Shown here: positions 1-12,550 of the stretch, piece after piece
How the letters are laid out: each line of letters starts with the position of its first letter
Position numbering within the stretch: the stretch's first letter is position 1
DNA from: Siphonodentalium dalli
Lineage: Eukaryota > Mollusca > Scaphopoda > Gadilida > Siphonodentaliidae
Direction of reading: 5' to 3'
Length of the DNA: 64,000 nucleotides
Assembly (NCBI GenBank): GCA_032622095.1
Contig: CP136062.1
Span: 163,056,875 to 163,120,874 of the forward strand
The notes under the pieces: generated by a model
The model's database searches: none
Told to the model about the DNA's origin: nothing
The model's input: the letters and a program-made list of their open reading frames with translations, nothing else
Program-made: the position numbers and the translations under genes

Positions 1-404
1 TAAAAACTTGTGGATATATAACAACATTATGAAACCCTCTTTATTACATGATCATACCCGTATTCCATTCAATAAACCCATTCTATAAATTGTGATATTA
101 AACGTTCGTTTAATAACAGGAAATAGTGCCAGGTGACCGTTAACTTCCGGTTTGTTGTCTCAAAATCCAATAGCTTCCAATATTTTCCAACAAACTATAA
201 TGAATGAAGAGTTTGAAAAGTTATGTCGTCAAATATACGCTATAAAATACGTCAAAGGGTCTGGGACTATATCTTTACCCGGACAAACAACGCATAATTA
301 AGTGAAACGTCATCGCATGCCTTATAGAAGCCGATGTTAGTTTCGAGTCCTATTTGTTTATCTAAGTTTGTTTTGTCGAGGTGTTGGGTCATGTAATAAA
401 TATA

Positions 405-542
405 ATCTACAACTAGTCCCCATGCAGTTTATAGCGGAATTTACAAAACTCGTCCAGTAAATTAGGTCTGGACTTCGCAAAAGACCTGATTTACTGGACG
501 AGTTTTGTAAATTCTGGTATAAACTGGGGACGAGTTGTAGAT
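405..542. repeat. Foldback palindrome
   Basis: Two arms of about 60 bases are reverse complements. The left arm opens ATCTACAACTAGTCCCC and the right arm closes with its complement. A short loop of about ten bases separates the AGGTCT and AGACCT ends of the arms. Arms differ at scattered bases, so it is not fresh. No terminal target duplication is obvious. It resembles a small non-autonomous foldback element; no other copy was noticed in the window. Confidence 0.75.
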
Positions 543-765
543 CCTCTATGTACGTATTAAATCACTAAACTTCACCTTCTACTGTCTACTTACATGACCA
601 CCCCACATAATCAGCACAACTGCAGTTGTCCTACCACCGCCGATGATATATGTTTGTTATCTTATTCTGAATAGGGCTTGAAGAACATGTTAAGCTCATG
701 CCACATTTACAGTATTACCTGGAAGTTCGGGTACTATTTTTACAAAAGCGAGGTATATTTATCTT

Positions 766-1805
766 ATGGCCCAATACATGCCGCTCAATGCAAGACAGCT
801 CGATGTGGAAACTCGGCAAAAAACATACTTAAAGAAGTGGAGAGCGTGGTACCTCAAGGGTTACCTCAAAACCACAAGTTTACCGACAAGGACAAGCACG
901 ACGAAAATGGCACTGTCCCTTTTGGGTCTCCACTTACTGAGAGTAGAAATTGAGAAAAGGAAACTCTTTTTTCATGGGTACCCTGATTAATTTACCATGA
1001 ACTCATCGTAATCTCAGTAATCGATATGATATGCGCGAACCTGACAAATTCTATTCATACCGTTCGCATACAGAACATTTCAGAAACTCTTATTTACCTA
1101 AAAGTACGTTATCTTGGAATAAACTACCAAAGCCTATTACAAATGTAAGTACTCTTCCTGAATTTAAGATGAATTTGAAATTAATTTACCCGCCCACGAA
1201 ACCTCCCCAATTCTTTATTCATTGTCCAAGAAAACTAAGCATTTTACACTGCAGAATTCGCAACTATTGTAGTGAATTAAAATCAGATATGTGCAACAAT
1301 TTTATCTCTGATACCTCTAAATGCACATGTGGATACGAAGTCGAAGATGCCTTTCATTATTTCTTTGAGTGCCCCCTGTATGCTACCGAAAGATGCGAAC
1401 TCTTCAATAAGATTGCAGCCCACCAATTTATAATATCTAACATTTCCTCCTTACTCACAGGGATATCATCAGAATCGAATCGACGCAATAAATTCTTTTC
1501 CATTTTGTTTATTCATACATTTCATCAACGAAACGCTTTAATTAGGCCCCCTCCGCTAACAAATATAGGCGAGATCCTCCTTTGCGTTACAAATGTTGAC
1601 TACCTCAGATGAAATTTCAAAAGCAGGATAGGACTGACAGCAATCACAACCACACCATACATCATCCTGTATATATGTTATGTTCGTCATCTACTTTGTA
1701 TTTGTTAAAATGTATATGGGAGAGGGGCGGATTTAAGTTGTTAAAACTTGTGCCCCGATCCCTTGTGTAATATTATATTACAATAAAATATGTTTAAACA
1801 AAAAA
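766..1805 (+). pseudogene. LINE (non-LTR) ORF2 C-terminal fragment with 3' end
   Basis: This is the 3' part of a non-LTR retrotransposon, 5'-truncated. A first open stretch (766-990) carries LPTRTST and HLLRVEIEKRKL, matching the region after the RT thumb in LINE ORF2 proteins (compare LPIVREVHVRKL in the LINE at 38-41 kb). The frame then shifts, and a 193-codon frame runs 1031-1612. It holds FRNSYLPKSTLSWNKLP and the zinc-binding C-terminal motif CTCGYEVEDAFHYFFEC (Cys-x-Cys, His, Cys). The 3' UTR contains ACTTGTGCCCCGATCCC and AATAAAATATG, and ends in an A-rich tail near 1805. The same 3' UTR signature recurs at 49340-49385, so both belong to one family. RT catalytic motifs are absent. It is a dead copy; the clade is not determined. 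Confidence 0.8.
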
Positions 1806-2712
1806 CTCATCGAGAAGCTCTTTGATTTTTTTTCTCTTCAATCTTCACGGGTATTTACTGTATAATCGCCCTCCTTCTGTGGAAACACAACTTGTATGAG
1901 TACCTTACCACATTTGCAGAAACGGGCTTCTTCCTCAACAATTACAATGAAAGGCGACAGTGAAACAATATATGACGTCCTCATGCGAAACACTTCAAGT
2001 GGAACATTTAAATGTAGAGGCTCTCGATTTCTTTCGGAATGTGAAGCCACGTCGTATAAGTCTCCCTTGGAAGGGGTTGGAATTATGTTGGGCCAACCTT
2101 AAGTATCTCACCATATCAATTCGAATGGCTAATATCACCAATATGACGACCTGCGACAACAATTCGCTTTGCAAACATTGCGGCTAATTGTACCATAATC
2201 GAGTTGACCATAATTATGTTCTTGCACTGCTTCACTCCGCATATCACTGATCTCAAAACCACTCCATGCTATCGAATAATCAATATCTTCGATTTATCGA
2301 CGTTTCTAATTCTGGATCGCCTATCGCCACAAGATTTCTTGATGTTTTCATTTGTCTGCCAGTCGCTGAGTGGGCTGGATTCCTCAACCATAAACAACGA
2401 GGGTGAACTTTTTGAATAATGTTTTTCGTTCATATGCACCGTTTATTATCATCACACACGTGCAGTGTGAAATAGCACTGTTGTTATATTGGCAGGACAC
2501 GTATGTATAACGTCATGTTATCCTTAATATCAACCCATCTTATTGTCTCTAAATATTATGCAATTGTATATATTGTTGTATATAACGTTTCACAATCAAT
2601 CAATCAATAGTTTGTTCTCTCCGTCCATATTTTGGAACTGGAGGTATACGAAATAGAATTACATGCATTTACATAATTGGTGTAAAAAACAATAAGCGTG
2701 CAGAGCTATATC
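1806..2712. other. Unassigned intergenic sequence
   Basis: No convincing coding region. Short open frames on both strands (60-75 codons) show no family motif. A short CAAT tetranucleotide run lies near 2595-2610, a common tail form for retroposed sequence, but nothing upstream identifies a parent element. Confidence 0.5.
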
Positions 2713-3218
2713 GCGTATATATGAAGTCGGTGGTGAGGCGACACTCTATAATGTGCGTATATATGAAGTCGGTGGTGAGGCGACACTCTATAATGTGCGT
2801 ATATATGAAGTCGGTGGTGAGGCGACACTCTATACTGTGCGTATATATGAAGTAGGTGGTGAGGTGGCACTCTATAATGTGCGTATATATGAATCGGTGG
2901 TGAGGCGACACTCTAAAATGTGCGTATATATGAAGTCGGTGGGGAGGCGACACTCTATAATGTGCGTATATATGAAGTCGGTGGTTAGGCGACACTCTAT
3001 AATGTGCGTATATATGAAGTCGGTGGTGAGGCGACACTCTATAATGTGCGTATATATGAAGTCGGTGGTGAGGCGACACTCTATAATGTGCGTATATATG
3101 AAGTCGGTGGTGAGGCGACACTCTATAATGTGCGTATATATGAAGTCGGTGGTGAGGCGACACTCTATAATGTGCGTATATATGAAGTCGGTGGTGAGGC
3201 GACACTCTATAATGTGCG
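2713..3218. repeat. 42-bp minisatellite, about 12 copies
   Basis: The tandem unit is 42 bp and begins GTGCGTATATATGAAGTCGG; it repeats about 12 times. One copy (near 2881-2921) has lost one base, and a few copies carry single substitutions (for example GGTTAGGC, GGGGAGGC). Because 42 is divisible by 3, long open frames appear on both strands, with a 14-residue peptide repeat. These frames are a by-product of the repeat: several frames stay open at once and no start or other coding signal supports them. Confidence 0.95.
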
Positions 3219-4953
3219 GTATTCCCAATTCTCTCATATTTCAAACAAACACTCATTTGCAACTGAGCCGCGCTAGCTGTGGTCACAGACGGCGTTTATT
3301 GCGTAACATGCTTTACAAGTTATATGTGGGCACATGCTATAATAGTTTACATACACAATGTAAATACATCCTAGAAAGTCTGCACAGCCGGTCAGGAAAA
3401 ACCATGCACCCCTTTTATAGGGACTGGAAACCTGAAATCCGAAGCCCACTCGTATGTGCAGCTCGGGTGTTCGGACCGCACCCTTATTGAAATCTACTCA
3501 TAATTATAGATGTATCAATATTCTTAACATTGTGAATAATTTGTCATCTTTCAGCTGAGTTATATTACAGAATGAAGAACGCTATATAGCTGGACACAGC
3601 ATTGATATTTTTATATTTTTTTTGAAAATTAATGTGACCCTCTCAGTGAAGTTACACGGCTAGAATGACGAATTCTCAGCTCTAACGATCTGAACAATTA
3701 CCACAAATCTCATTCTCATTGGCTACAATTCGAAATAGGCTCCGCCTATAATAAACAACTCTATATGCCCGAACTGTGAATACATAATTTTCCCGCTAAT
3801 GCCAGGAAACGCGGGAAAATTTGAATAATAATGTATACACATTGTATTCAATGTCAGCGTTTTCTGAATGTTCAGGGAAGCGCTTTTCAATATTTCTCCC
3901 AGGAATTTTGCTAAGTGAACAAGCCCTGTTTTTCCTGTGTTTAAAATTGCAAGTTTTTGCCGAGTCGGGTATTCGTGGTAGTTCTTCTCAAGTGGATCAT
4001 GCGCGGTGAGGAGAAGGCACTGCATACTACAACAAACTGATATTCATCCCCTAGATCTCCGTTTTCACGCATGTTGCATAATGCTGGGGTTTCTGAGTTC
4101 TTCCAGCTCGTGGCTTCAATGGGGAGGATGATTATTCCGAGTTTTGTATCTTGTCATGTTTCCCTTAGGCTAAAAAAAAGACCTGTGTTTCCGGTGAGCC
4201 GCCCGCCCCTATTTCGGAGCTCCCGACGATTTTCGTTTTATTCATTTTGCAAAATTAGTACGCATCCCGTTATATTTTTGTGCCACCTGGAAAAATTCCA
4301 TGTACGAATATGCAAAATCATCACCCATTTTATATTAGTTGCAGTCATTAACTTAATTCAATGAGTCATTAGCATCATTGAGTTAATTAACTGTGTAAAT
4401 CATGCTCACAAAACGCATCAAACATCCAAAAACGGGAATTTCATTGCTACATAACGGACTACCGCCGTAGTACCGGTACCTCGAACATAGGGAACATATT
4501 AGTTCACCGGGTAACTCTAGCAGATACTCTCTATGCAAAATTCCTCTTTGAGTGGAGGCATAAACAATCTCTCTCTATATTGTACAAGAAACCCATAGTC
4601 AGAAATAGTAACGCGCTCAAGATCATATATTACATACCCATGATTGTAATTATAGAAAATAAAATATATTGGTTTCACGAATGACCAACTCATAGAATTA
4701 ATCGCCTTGCACTTCTTGGCATCCGAATAACAATTGAAATTCCCAACTACAACTTTTACCGGACTCGGCCTCCGGGTCGCAGTTCGACTTTCAATCCGTC
4801 CAGTAATTCCCATTCTATAAATAAAACATGCACCAATACGCCCACTGTATACCAAGAAACAGCAAAACATTATACACGAGGAGTGCGGAATGAATGAAGT
4901 TTCACATTCTACGGTCCTCTTATATTATATGAGCATCATAAGAAGCCCAACTG
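3219..4953. other. Unassigned intergenic sequence
   Basis: AT-rich sequence without recognisable genes. Open frames up to 117 codons (minus strand, 4517-4870) have no motif I recognise and are of the length expected by chance in a 64-kb window. Confidence 0.45.
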
Positions 4954-5009
4954 CACTGTAAACATGGCACTGTAAACTTGGCACTGTAAACATGGCACTG
5001 TAAACATGG
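4954..5009. repeat. 14-bp short tandem repeat, 4 copies
   Basis: Four consecutive copies of CACTGTAAACATGG, the second with CTTGG. A fifth partial copy (CAATG) follows. Confidence 0.9.
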
Positions 5010-5419
5010 CAATGCACACTAAGTTTGTTTTTTCAACATCAGGCACTGGATGCTGCTCTATAGAACAAGGATTCAACCAACCATGTTCCTTATAAATTTT
5101 CAGGTTTTCACAATTTCTTGTGTCAACGCCTGAGTGTGATTGCTGTACTATAGATTCTAGTTTATACGACAAAATTACAAAACGTTACTTCTGTCGTGGC
5201 CATGTATATAGGGTTTTCTTCGTCCAGGCGAGTTGGCGTATTGGCATGGTCTGTAGTAAGAATATCCTACCAATCATTCCTCTTCTATATGTGCATGGTC
5301 AGGTATACCATGTTTCATTGGTCCACATCGGGTTGTGACATTGGCTGCCGTATACTATGCTGGTCCAGGATGAAATTCAAACCTCACGCTTGAGAAATGG
5401 GCATGATTAAAAATATGTT

Positions 5420-5885
5420 TTAAAGATGCATTATCCGATTAAACACCCCTAAATTACTATTTCTTTGGCTTCGGGGATAAAAAATATAGTTGATTCGAGT
5501 CGAGGAACCCACTCGTCAAAGCTCAGAGTGTTCAGATATCGATTTTTGAAATCTGTTATTTATCGAGGTGTGTACTTTTTTCAGACTGGCAAATATTCGT
5601 CACACCGACCAAATTGTGGATGAAGATGGATAACTCTAAAATCAAGTGGTAATACGGCCAAATTTCTTGATAATCAAGTGATAATACGGCTGTATTTCGT
5701 TGAACAACATGTTGATTAATAACACGTTTTGGGAAATGTTATACAGTTGACAGTGGTTAGCAAGTGTAATTAAACGATTCTGATTACTAAACCGTATTTT
5801 AAAGAAACGGTGTTGTTGTTGTTGTTGTTGTTGTTGTTGTAACTTGATGATATGGGGACCGACTGATCGGATTGAGTACCTTTAA
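5420..5885 (+). mobile_element. Family A TTAA-flanked MITE, copy 1
   Basis: The element is flanked by TTAA on both sides (5420-5423 and 5882-5885). Its ends are related inverted repeats: AGATGCATTATCCGAT on the left and, read inward from the right, AGGTACTCAATCCGAT. The interior has no coding capacity. A (GTT)n microsatellite at 5811-5840 has expanded inside it. Other copies lie at 7256-7695 (opposite orientation), 56053-56439 and 57438-57860, with partial copies in the direct repeats at 37.6 and 41.1 kb. TTAA target duplication with short terminal repeats is typical of piggyBac-superfamily non-autonomous elements; assigning the superfamily is inference, since no transposase is present. Confidence 0.85.
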
Positions 5886-6568
5886 CGAAAGTTTCCTTCG
5901 TCCACGACAGCCTGGGCTATTGGCTATACTAGATGTTAATCTAGGAGGTACATCAAACAAAACCCATGCATGTATATCTTATGCGACTATACCATGTTTC
6001 CTTCATAAACGCCAGCTTGCAAATTAGGGTATAAGCAGTGATAGATGGTGAACCATAGGGCGAACAGACGCAGATAAAACTATACTTTTAATTAATTTAA
6101 ATTTGATTGTGGGAACTATTTCGCAACTGAATTGTGTGTCTACGTGCGCACTGAGTTCGATATGGCATTCTAATAATTCACTGTCAACGACAATCGCCAT
6201 TTGAATTTATTGTATACTACATATGCATTCGCACAAAACAGTTAACTACAGCGAATGAGTCTGGTTTCCGCCTTAATATGTAGTTTCATCGAAGTTTACT
6301 GTGCTCAGAAATCATGAAAGTTTCCTTGACAATCGGCAGCGAAATATGGAAATCAAGTCTTGTAAAGACTTAACTTGAGAAGCTAACAAAAATTCATACG
6401 CGCGGACAGTATATGGCGTGTTATACACCAGATAGAAGTCTGAGATATTATGTGGCTTACTACAACGGAATGTGCATGGACTCGTCGGGTAGATTTGTCA
6501 ACGTACCTTGTGAATCTGCAAATAAACAGTAAATCCCTTATACTGTTTCCGCCCTGAAACCCATGTTC
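5886..6568. other. Unassigned sequence between MITEs
   Basis: No coding or repeat feature recognised. It lies between family A copy 1 and family B copy 1. Confidence 0.4.
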
Positions 6569-7013
6569 TCAAAGGCCCACTTAATTAATGCCAATATTAC
6601 ATTATATACAACATATTCCATAGTATATAACATTTGGAAAAGAAACCAAAATATATAGAGTCTACCTGAATAGGGAACAGCTGTGGCCTAGGAGTGTCCA
6701 CCAAGTGACAGAGATTCTCAGATTCACACTAAGACTTCCCCCGTTATTTATCCCAGAATGCATCATAATATTCACAATAAGATATATTGTTGTTCACCTT
6801 CCATTGATAGTAATCTACTGGCAGTCCAGACCCGATCGAAATTGAGCACAGAACATACATCTGTACTTTGACAAAAACAACATGGTCACCGTTTATTCGA
6901 TGAGATAAGTTGATAATACAATATTTTCGAGCTTCCTCTTTCAAATGGTATATACTATGGAATATGTGGTATATAATGTGATCTGGGGATTCGAAAATTA
7001 AGTGGGCCTTTAA
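6569..7013 (+). mobile_element. Family B TTAA-type MITE, copy 1
   Basis: The ends read AAGGCCCACTTAATT on the left and, inward from the right, AGGCCCACTTAATTTTCGA. The right flank is TTAA; the left flank is TCAA, a one-base decay. Interior landmarks, such as the AGAATGCAT region near 6755 and ATTGATAGTAATC near 6805, recur in the copies at 21983-22280 and 63702-64000. The 143-codon minus-strand open frame inside it lies wholly in the repeat and has no recognised domain, so it is not called as a gene. Confidence 0.8.
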
Positions 7014-7255
7014 TTCGAACATCAGGCAGCAGATTGGCAAATTGAAAATTGTTTTCCTTATTTCGGAGTGTGAACTGCAGATTACCAGACTCGGAGAGGC
7101 ATATTTGCATTGGAGCACAATATTTCTCTTTGTTCGGTTATCAAGTAGCACCAGTATTTTAGCAACTGAAGCCAATTTTTCTTAATTTGGATATTGAACA
7201 GCAGAATATCAGCGAAGAGGTGCTTGTATTCACCGGTTACGCAAACACGTTTCAT

Positions 7256-7695
7256 TTAAAGGTACTCAATCCGATCAGACGGTCCCCATATCACCAAGCT
7301 ACAACAACAAGAACAACATTTGTTCAAAATACGCTTTTGTTATCAGAATTGATTAATTACAACAAAATAATTCTAAGCGCTCTCATATATAGTACAAAAT
7401 TTCCCAAAACTTTTGTTATTTATCAACATGTTGTTCAAAGAAATATGGCCGTATTATCACTTGGTTTTATAGTTATCCAACGCCATCCGTAATTTTGTAC
7501 GAGACCATCGGTTTGACATCTATTTTCTGGGCCACAAATAATTACTCATTTCGATAAATAAAAAATGTCAAAAATCGATATCTGATCACTCTGAACTTTG
7601 ATGGGTGGGTTCATCGACTCGAATCAAATATGTTTCACACCCGAAGCCAAATAAATAGTCATTTGGGAGCGTTAATTCGGATTATGCATCTTTAA
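7256..7695 (-). mobile_element. Family A TTAA-flanked MITE, copy 2 (inverted)
   Basis: TTAA occurs at 7256-7259 and 7692-7695. It begins AGGTACTCAATCCGAT and ends with the complement of AGATGCATAATCCGAAT, so it runs opposite to copy 1, 1.4 kb away. The ACAACAACA tract is the counterpart of the GTT microsatellite of copy 1. The pair can form a large inverted repeat enclosing family B copy 1. Confidence 0.85.
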
Positions 7696-9296
7696 AATAC
7701 GAATCTTGGCCACATTAGGACCACCCGATTGGTCGATTCAGTCACGTGATAATATTTCAGCAACCTCATTTCCCTCTTTGCTCTTACGCTGTGAGACTCT
7801 CGTCGTACGTACACAAGCACCATTATAAACACTTGTATGACAAACTACGTACAGGGATATCCTATAATGTGTTTCGATACCATATTATTGCGAAGAGAGA
7901 AGTGATAATTGTGTATATTCCCTTCCGTATGTTTAGAAACCCAATCGCCCACGAAGGGCTGATTTCGTGCAGACATTTAATTGAACTCTTGTCTGAAATG
8001 CAATCAATTCTGGATCGGAGGAACAAATATTGGAACTTCGCTTCAAGGGGAACTAATTCGGGATTGCTTATCTGACATTTATACAATAAACAAAAGATGG
8101 GTCGATATACATACCAAATAGGATGGTATATTTTGCATAATGATCTGGGCGTGAAAGTGGAATCTGCGAGAACTTTCTTAAATTCCATGTGTTTGATAAC
8201 CGATGTTTCCATGACTTAATAAGCTTTTTTACCCTCCTCCGCGCTTTACACACTTCTGATTGTTCCATGACCTGTCACTTGTCGGGCAACAAATCACGCT
8301 GTCTCTCGCTGACCAGGGTGACATTGTTCTTGTCGCCTGATCTTATATGGCAAGAATATATATCTGATACACAAACACAGTGCAGTATATCATCAATTTC
8401 AGATCACTAATTCGTATTATAATCATACATCTTATATACCCCACGGATTTACAAAAAAACACCAGTTGTGGTGTTTGCTAATTTGCATATATTTAGTAAC
8501 ACTAATATTCTAACTTTTAAGTTGATATTTTTATCGGAAAATGTTATTCTGAAATTTGTACATCGAAACATCTGGGTAATTCAATTTCAATATCTTCATG
8601 TCGAAATTATGGTGCAAGATTGTACGAGTCGATCCCTTGAGGTCGGTTGCAATTCTTGATTGTGCACAGCATAATGCATACGTTTGTCGTGAATGAATTA
8701 TCGCGTGTAAGTGTCCCTTATATCAGACATCTCCGCGGTATGTACATTGTTATTATTCCATCACAGAAGTATTTTGTGTGGGGATGTACTTGGGAGTATT
8801 GATACATATGAATGTACATTTGTGACATCGAAAACTTCCCAATAGTTTTCTGGAAAGATCGTAATGGTATTAACATCGCGTGTAAATTCCGCACACAAGG
8901 TGACATGCCTTTCTCGAGCGGGTGACAAGTCTCAATGTCTCCATCGACAGCGGGCGACAACTGTATAATGTTATGTTCGTGTTACTCACAAATGAATAGG
9001 CCACCGATAAGTCGTGTGACATATCATTTTCTAAGAACTGAACATGCGCTGTGGGGAAAGACTGGCTCGCACACGCAACCACAACATACAAGCTATATTC
9101 AGTACAGCGCACCAAAGTAAATGAGAACTAAGGTGTAAATTGTGCAATTATTGACTCGGTCAACTATCAGACGAATGAACGGCATTGGAAGCGGAAGATC
9201 ATTGCAGATGATGTTGCGATCCGCATGCTCCGTTTTGGCGATACCCTCAGCTTTGGCGATACCATGTACATAGGGGTGCCAATGTGACTTACTTAT
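7696..9296. other. Unassigned intergenic sequence
   Basis: No identified gene. Overlapping open frames of 109 codons (plus, 7746-8075) and 116 codons (minus, 7862-8212) compete for the same DNA and show no motif. Length alone does not support either. Confidence 0.4.
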
Positions 9297-9379
9297 GTGA
9301 GACTCGCATATATAAGAGAATGCACTGGCACGTGATCGTTAATACTGCACCAGCGCAGCTCCCGTCATGAGAGGGTTAA
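9297..9379 (+). mobile_element. Family C right-end fragment
   Basis: Holds only the 3' half of the family C hairpin (GACTCGCATATATAAGAGAA) followed by the outer arm CAGCGCAGCTCCCGTCATGA and the end AGAGGGTTAA with its TTAA. The left half is missing. The outer arm matches the GGGAGC arm type seen at 19108, 35889 and 45421. Confidence 0.75.
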
Positions 9380-9927
9380 TTCGTCAGTTCTAATTTGAAA
9401 TCCTCAGCGCACATGTATATAATACTGAGCCCTATGTGTACTGCTTTAGTAAGTAATGGCATCACACACTACCCTTGATTTTTCGAAATAAAGCATATGC
9501 GGCATGTTATGCCAACAGGAGACAGGTGACGAACATCACGTTTCATTTCACGTATTATATGCAATCTTATACGGTGTTAGTCTGCATGGTCGCATATTAA
9601 TTTGACGACAGCTCAATATTAGTCTTCAAAGCTGAGTCAAGCGCTGACACGTCCATTGTATACATCTTGTTACAATCTTATTACCGAAGCGTCAAGACAA
9701 TGCTTATCAGACAGTATATTTTACGTCTGAACGCATTTAATTTGCTGTGTTCGGGCCCTTCAACGATTGATGCTATACCATGTACGTCTATATATATACA
9801 GCGTGAGATGGAAGCAATGAGCCAAGGTGTACGTAGCCAGTATATAGTGCATCGTTCATCTTAAGTCACCTACGGAAACGAACACATGATTATGATTGGT
9901 GCCAATATTGCTACTTGGTGTATATAG
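9380..9927. other. Unassigned intergenic sequence
   Basis: No gene or repeat recognised. Confidence 0.4.
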
Positions 9928-10005
9928 GCCTACCAAAGACTGCAAATAGGGCTCTGTCATTTGAAGAATGAGGTCCCCAGAGGGTGAATTTAGTGATGCT
10001 ATCCC
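9928..10005 (+). repeat. Family E half-hairpin fragment
   Basis: Contains CTACCAAAGACTGCAAATAG, then CTGTCATTTGAAGAATGAGG and CAGAGGGTGAATTTAGTGATG, the left arm of family E (full double hairpin at 46450-46663). The complementary arm is absent here. Confidence 0.75.
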
Positions 10006-10043
10006 ACTCAGCGTGATCAGTGACGTGGTTAGAGGGTCTCCGT

Positions 10044-10802
10044 TGGGGGGGGTGTCCACATTGGGAAATTCCAACTGCACCCCCCCCCCCCCCCCAATTG
10101 AGTCAGCACAGACCAACACAAGTTTTTGCATAATTCCATTTGCACACCCCCCCCCCCTTGCACCTCAGTCAGGCCTAATTTCCTATATATTCATAAACCA
10201 TGGTTCTTTATTCCCGGTATGAAAATCCCAAAACTCCTAACATCTAGACTTGCCTCAAGCCTTCCTACTGTTGGAAATTTCAAACCCTAAACCCCCACTT
10301 AGGTTGGACAATTTCCAACTGATGACAATTCCAATGACAATGTTGACCAAATGTATGACAATATTGTTTTCTTAAATTAACTAGAAGTTTTTGACTGGCC
10401 ACGAGGGAGGGACCAGGACACAAGCTTTCCAAGTGTTGGAAATTTCCAACCTGTCACCCCCCCCCCCCCCTCCTCCTAAGGTTGGAAAATTTCCAACTGA
10501 TGACCATTTCTGTCCAAACTTTTGACCAAAAATAGGAACATATGCAAATATTGGTCCAAAAACAATCAATTCCCCCAATAAATTGTTCTATAATCAAACT
10601 ACAAGAACATTTTCAACCTATTGTTGGTGTGAAATTTCCAACTAATGTTTTGGCAGGTATGAAATTTCCAACTGTTGAAAATTTTGACCAAAGTTGGGGG
10701 GCGAGACACCCCCCCCCCCCCAACCCCCCCCCCCAATTTTGACCAAAGTTAGGGGGGTGAGACACCCTCCCCCCAACCCCCCCCCCCCCCCAACCCCCCC
10801 CC
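10044..10802. repeat. Poly-C tracts with repeated GGAAATTTCC palindromes
   Basis: At least eight C-runs of 8-16 bases (for example near 10081, 10147, 10457, 10710, 10728, 10780 and 10795) alternate with the motif TTGGAAATTTCCAAC or variants (near 10063, 10270, 10310, 10437, 10486, 10631 and 10661), often followed by TGATGACAATT or TGACCAAA. It is a degenerate dispersed/tandem mixture, not coding. On the minus strand the G-runs could form G-quadruplexes. Run lengths may be affected by assembly error. Confidence 0.8.
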
Positions 10803-10999
10803 TGTCGCCACGTCTCTGAGCGTGAGCACCAAATTCACCATATGGTGACATCGTTCTGTTTAAGCCTCAACTTCAGGGAAGTATCTGTAGTCTCAAATTA
10901 ACTTTGTTTTAGTTACTTTTTCCCTTCCGGGAAATTCCTTTTCCCCCTATTTTGCAGAAGATAAAATGCATAATCGAGATGACCAATGTGTGAACATCA

Positions 11000-11190
11000 C
11001 CAACTCCAACTGGGGAAATTCAATCTGATCCTAGGTCTCCCATAGCAGTTGAGGCCTAAGCAGAATGAGGTTCCCAGAGGGTGAATGTGGCGGGCTAGTG
11101 TCACTAAATTCACCCTCTTGGGGACCTCATTCTGCAAATGACAGACACACTATTTGCAGGCTTGTCTACCAAGCGAACCACAACATATAT
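11000..11190 (+). repeat. Family E single hairpin with flanks
   Basis: A hairpin at 11061-11134 has arms CAGAATGAGG.TCCCAGAGGGTGAAT and the complement. It is preceded by GTCTCCCATAGCA and TGAGGCC, and followed by AAATGACAGACACACTATTT and GCAGGCTTGTCTACCAAG. The same flanks occur at 37.2 kb and 46.6 kb. No coding capacity. Confidence 0.8.
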
Positions 11191-12550
11191 AAAGCCAGAC
11201 ACATAAACTGAGAAAAAAAAACACAGCCATAAACATGATAATAGTGAGCGTATAAATCATATTCTCGGCAGCGAATTATGTAAATATTCTCATTCCAACT
11301 GCAACAGGGGAGGAGTTAAAACATTTGCAAGAAGGAATGCCTGGGTGGGTATGCCGTTCCGAGAGGCAAAACAAATGCATTTTTTACAACCTCATGCAAA
11401 TGTTTTACTAAAGTCCTTTTGTGTCCATATTTGACATTTGTAACAGTTTAAAACATATTATTACTGCAAAAACACCTTATTTGTGTTACTGGGACCTCAT
11501 ATTGGAGGTGACATTAAGCTGACATGTTGCATATGGGATGGTGAGGTGAAAAACTTCCTTCCCGACACCCTTTGAAAGAAGCTTCGAGAAATGTAAAACT
11601 GAAATAAATAAACTTGTCCTCATGTAACTAAGACCTTTAAACCTAGATCATGGTGTGCATGGACAAAGAGTGAGCAGCTGTCTCAAACATTAATGTGCCT
11701 ATGAATGGCTAGAATATAACGTTCATCAGTGCATCAAGCTAATATGATGAATTCAGATGATCTGTTGATTTCACAACACCTAAAGTATCCAAGTATGGCA
11801 TACTAACTGCTTGTTATCTATTATAAAAGAGGATGTGTCATTCATAGGCTAACACACATTGTATGGAATAATGCCAGATAATGTGCTTGTTGACAAGACT
11901 AATCATCATGATCACAATGACCTTGGATTTCCGATATCAGCAATTTATAAAATAATATTTCCAATTGCAGCCTGGAAAATATCCTCTCTAGATATGTATT
12001 GATTTTCAAAATATGTCAACTCTAGTTGAATTGAAGCTTAACAACTGATATGTCATGGATATGTCTACATAATGTCAACAGTGACGGGAAAGTCAAGATT
12101 GAGTTTACTGTCCTGAGATGTTATGAGCTTAAAATGTGTTAGAGCCAAATATCCAAAACACATGTTCGGTTCATGTAATAGCTTGCAGGGGAAAATGATA
12201 TACACTGGATATATATGTAGGGTGATGCATATGCCTTATAATAGTGTGTTGTGTGCGCCTATCAGCTTCTGGTGGAATTCTGTATTTGTCCACGATATTG
12301 GGGGATCAGAATTTCCATTTAGCAGTATGGAATTTGACCATCCAGGAAGACCTATAGCATACTCTCATCACTCACTGACCTGGAAACTCCATTGCATGTA
12401 CATGTTTGTGGTAGACAAATGCCTAGCAGCCAGTATTTGAAAAAAAATCTTCATATTTACCTGTATTAACCATTTTTTTCAATTAAAACAGCTTCTCTCA
12501 AACAGGTTAAACTGTCATTTGAACTAAAGGAGATAATTTCCCAGTCATAT
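11191..12550. other. Unassigned sequence upstream of the LTR element
   Basis: AT-rich and mostly unique by eye. A 105-codon plus-strand frame (12123-12440) has no recognised domain and is not called. Confidence 0.4.

Noticed and set aside
2669-3490. Long open frames on both strands over the 42-bp minisatellite (up to 245 codons)
   Set aside because: The repeat length is a multiple of three and keeps several frames open at once; no domain, and the peptide is only the repeated unit.
6744-7175. 143-codon minus-strand frame
   Set aside because: Lies almost entirely in the family B MITE, whose other copies do not keep it open.
7746-8212. Overlapping 109- and 116-codon frames on opposite strands
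   Set aside because: No motif, mutually exclusive, and length within chance for this window.
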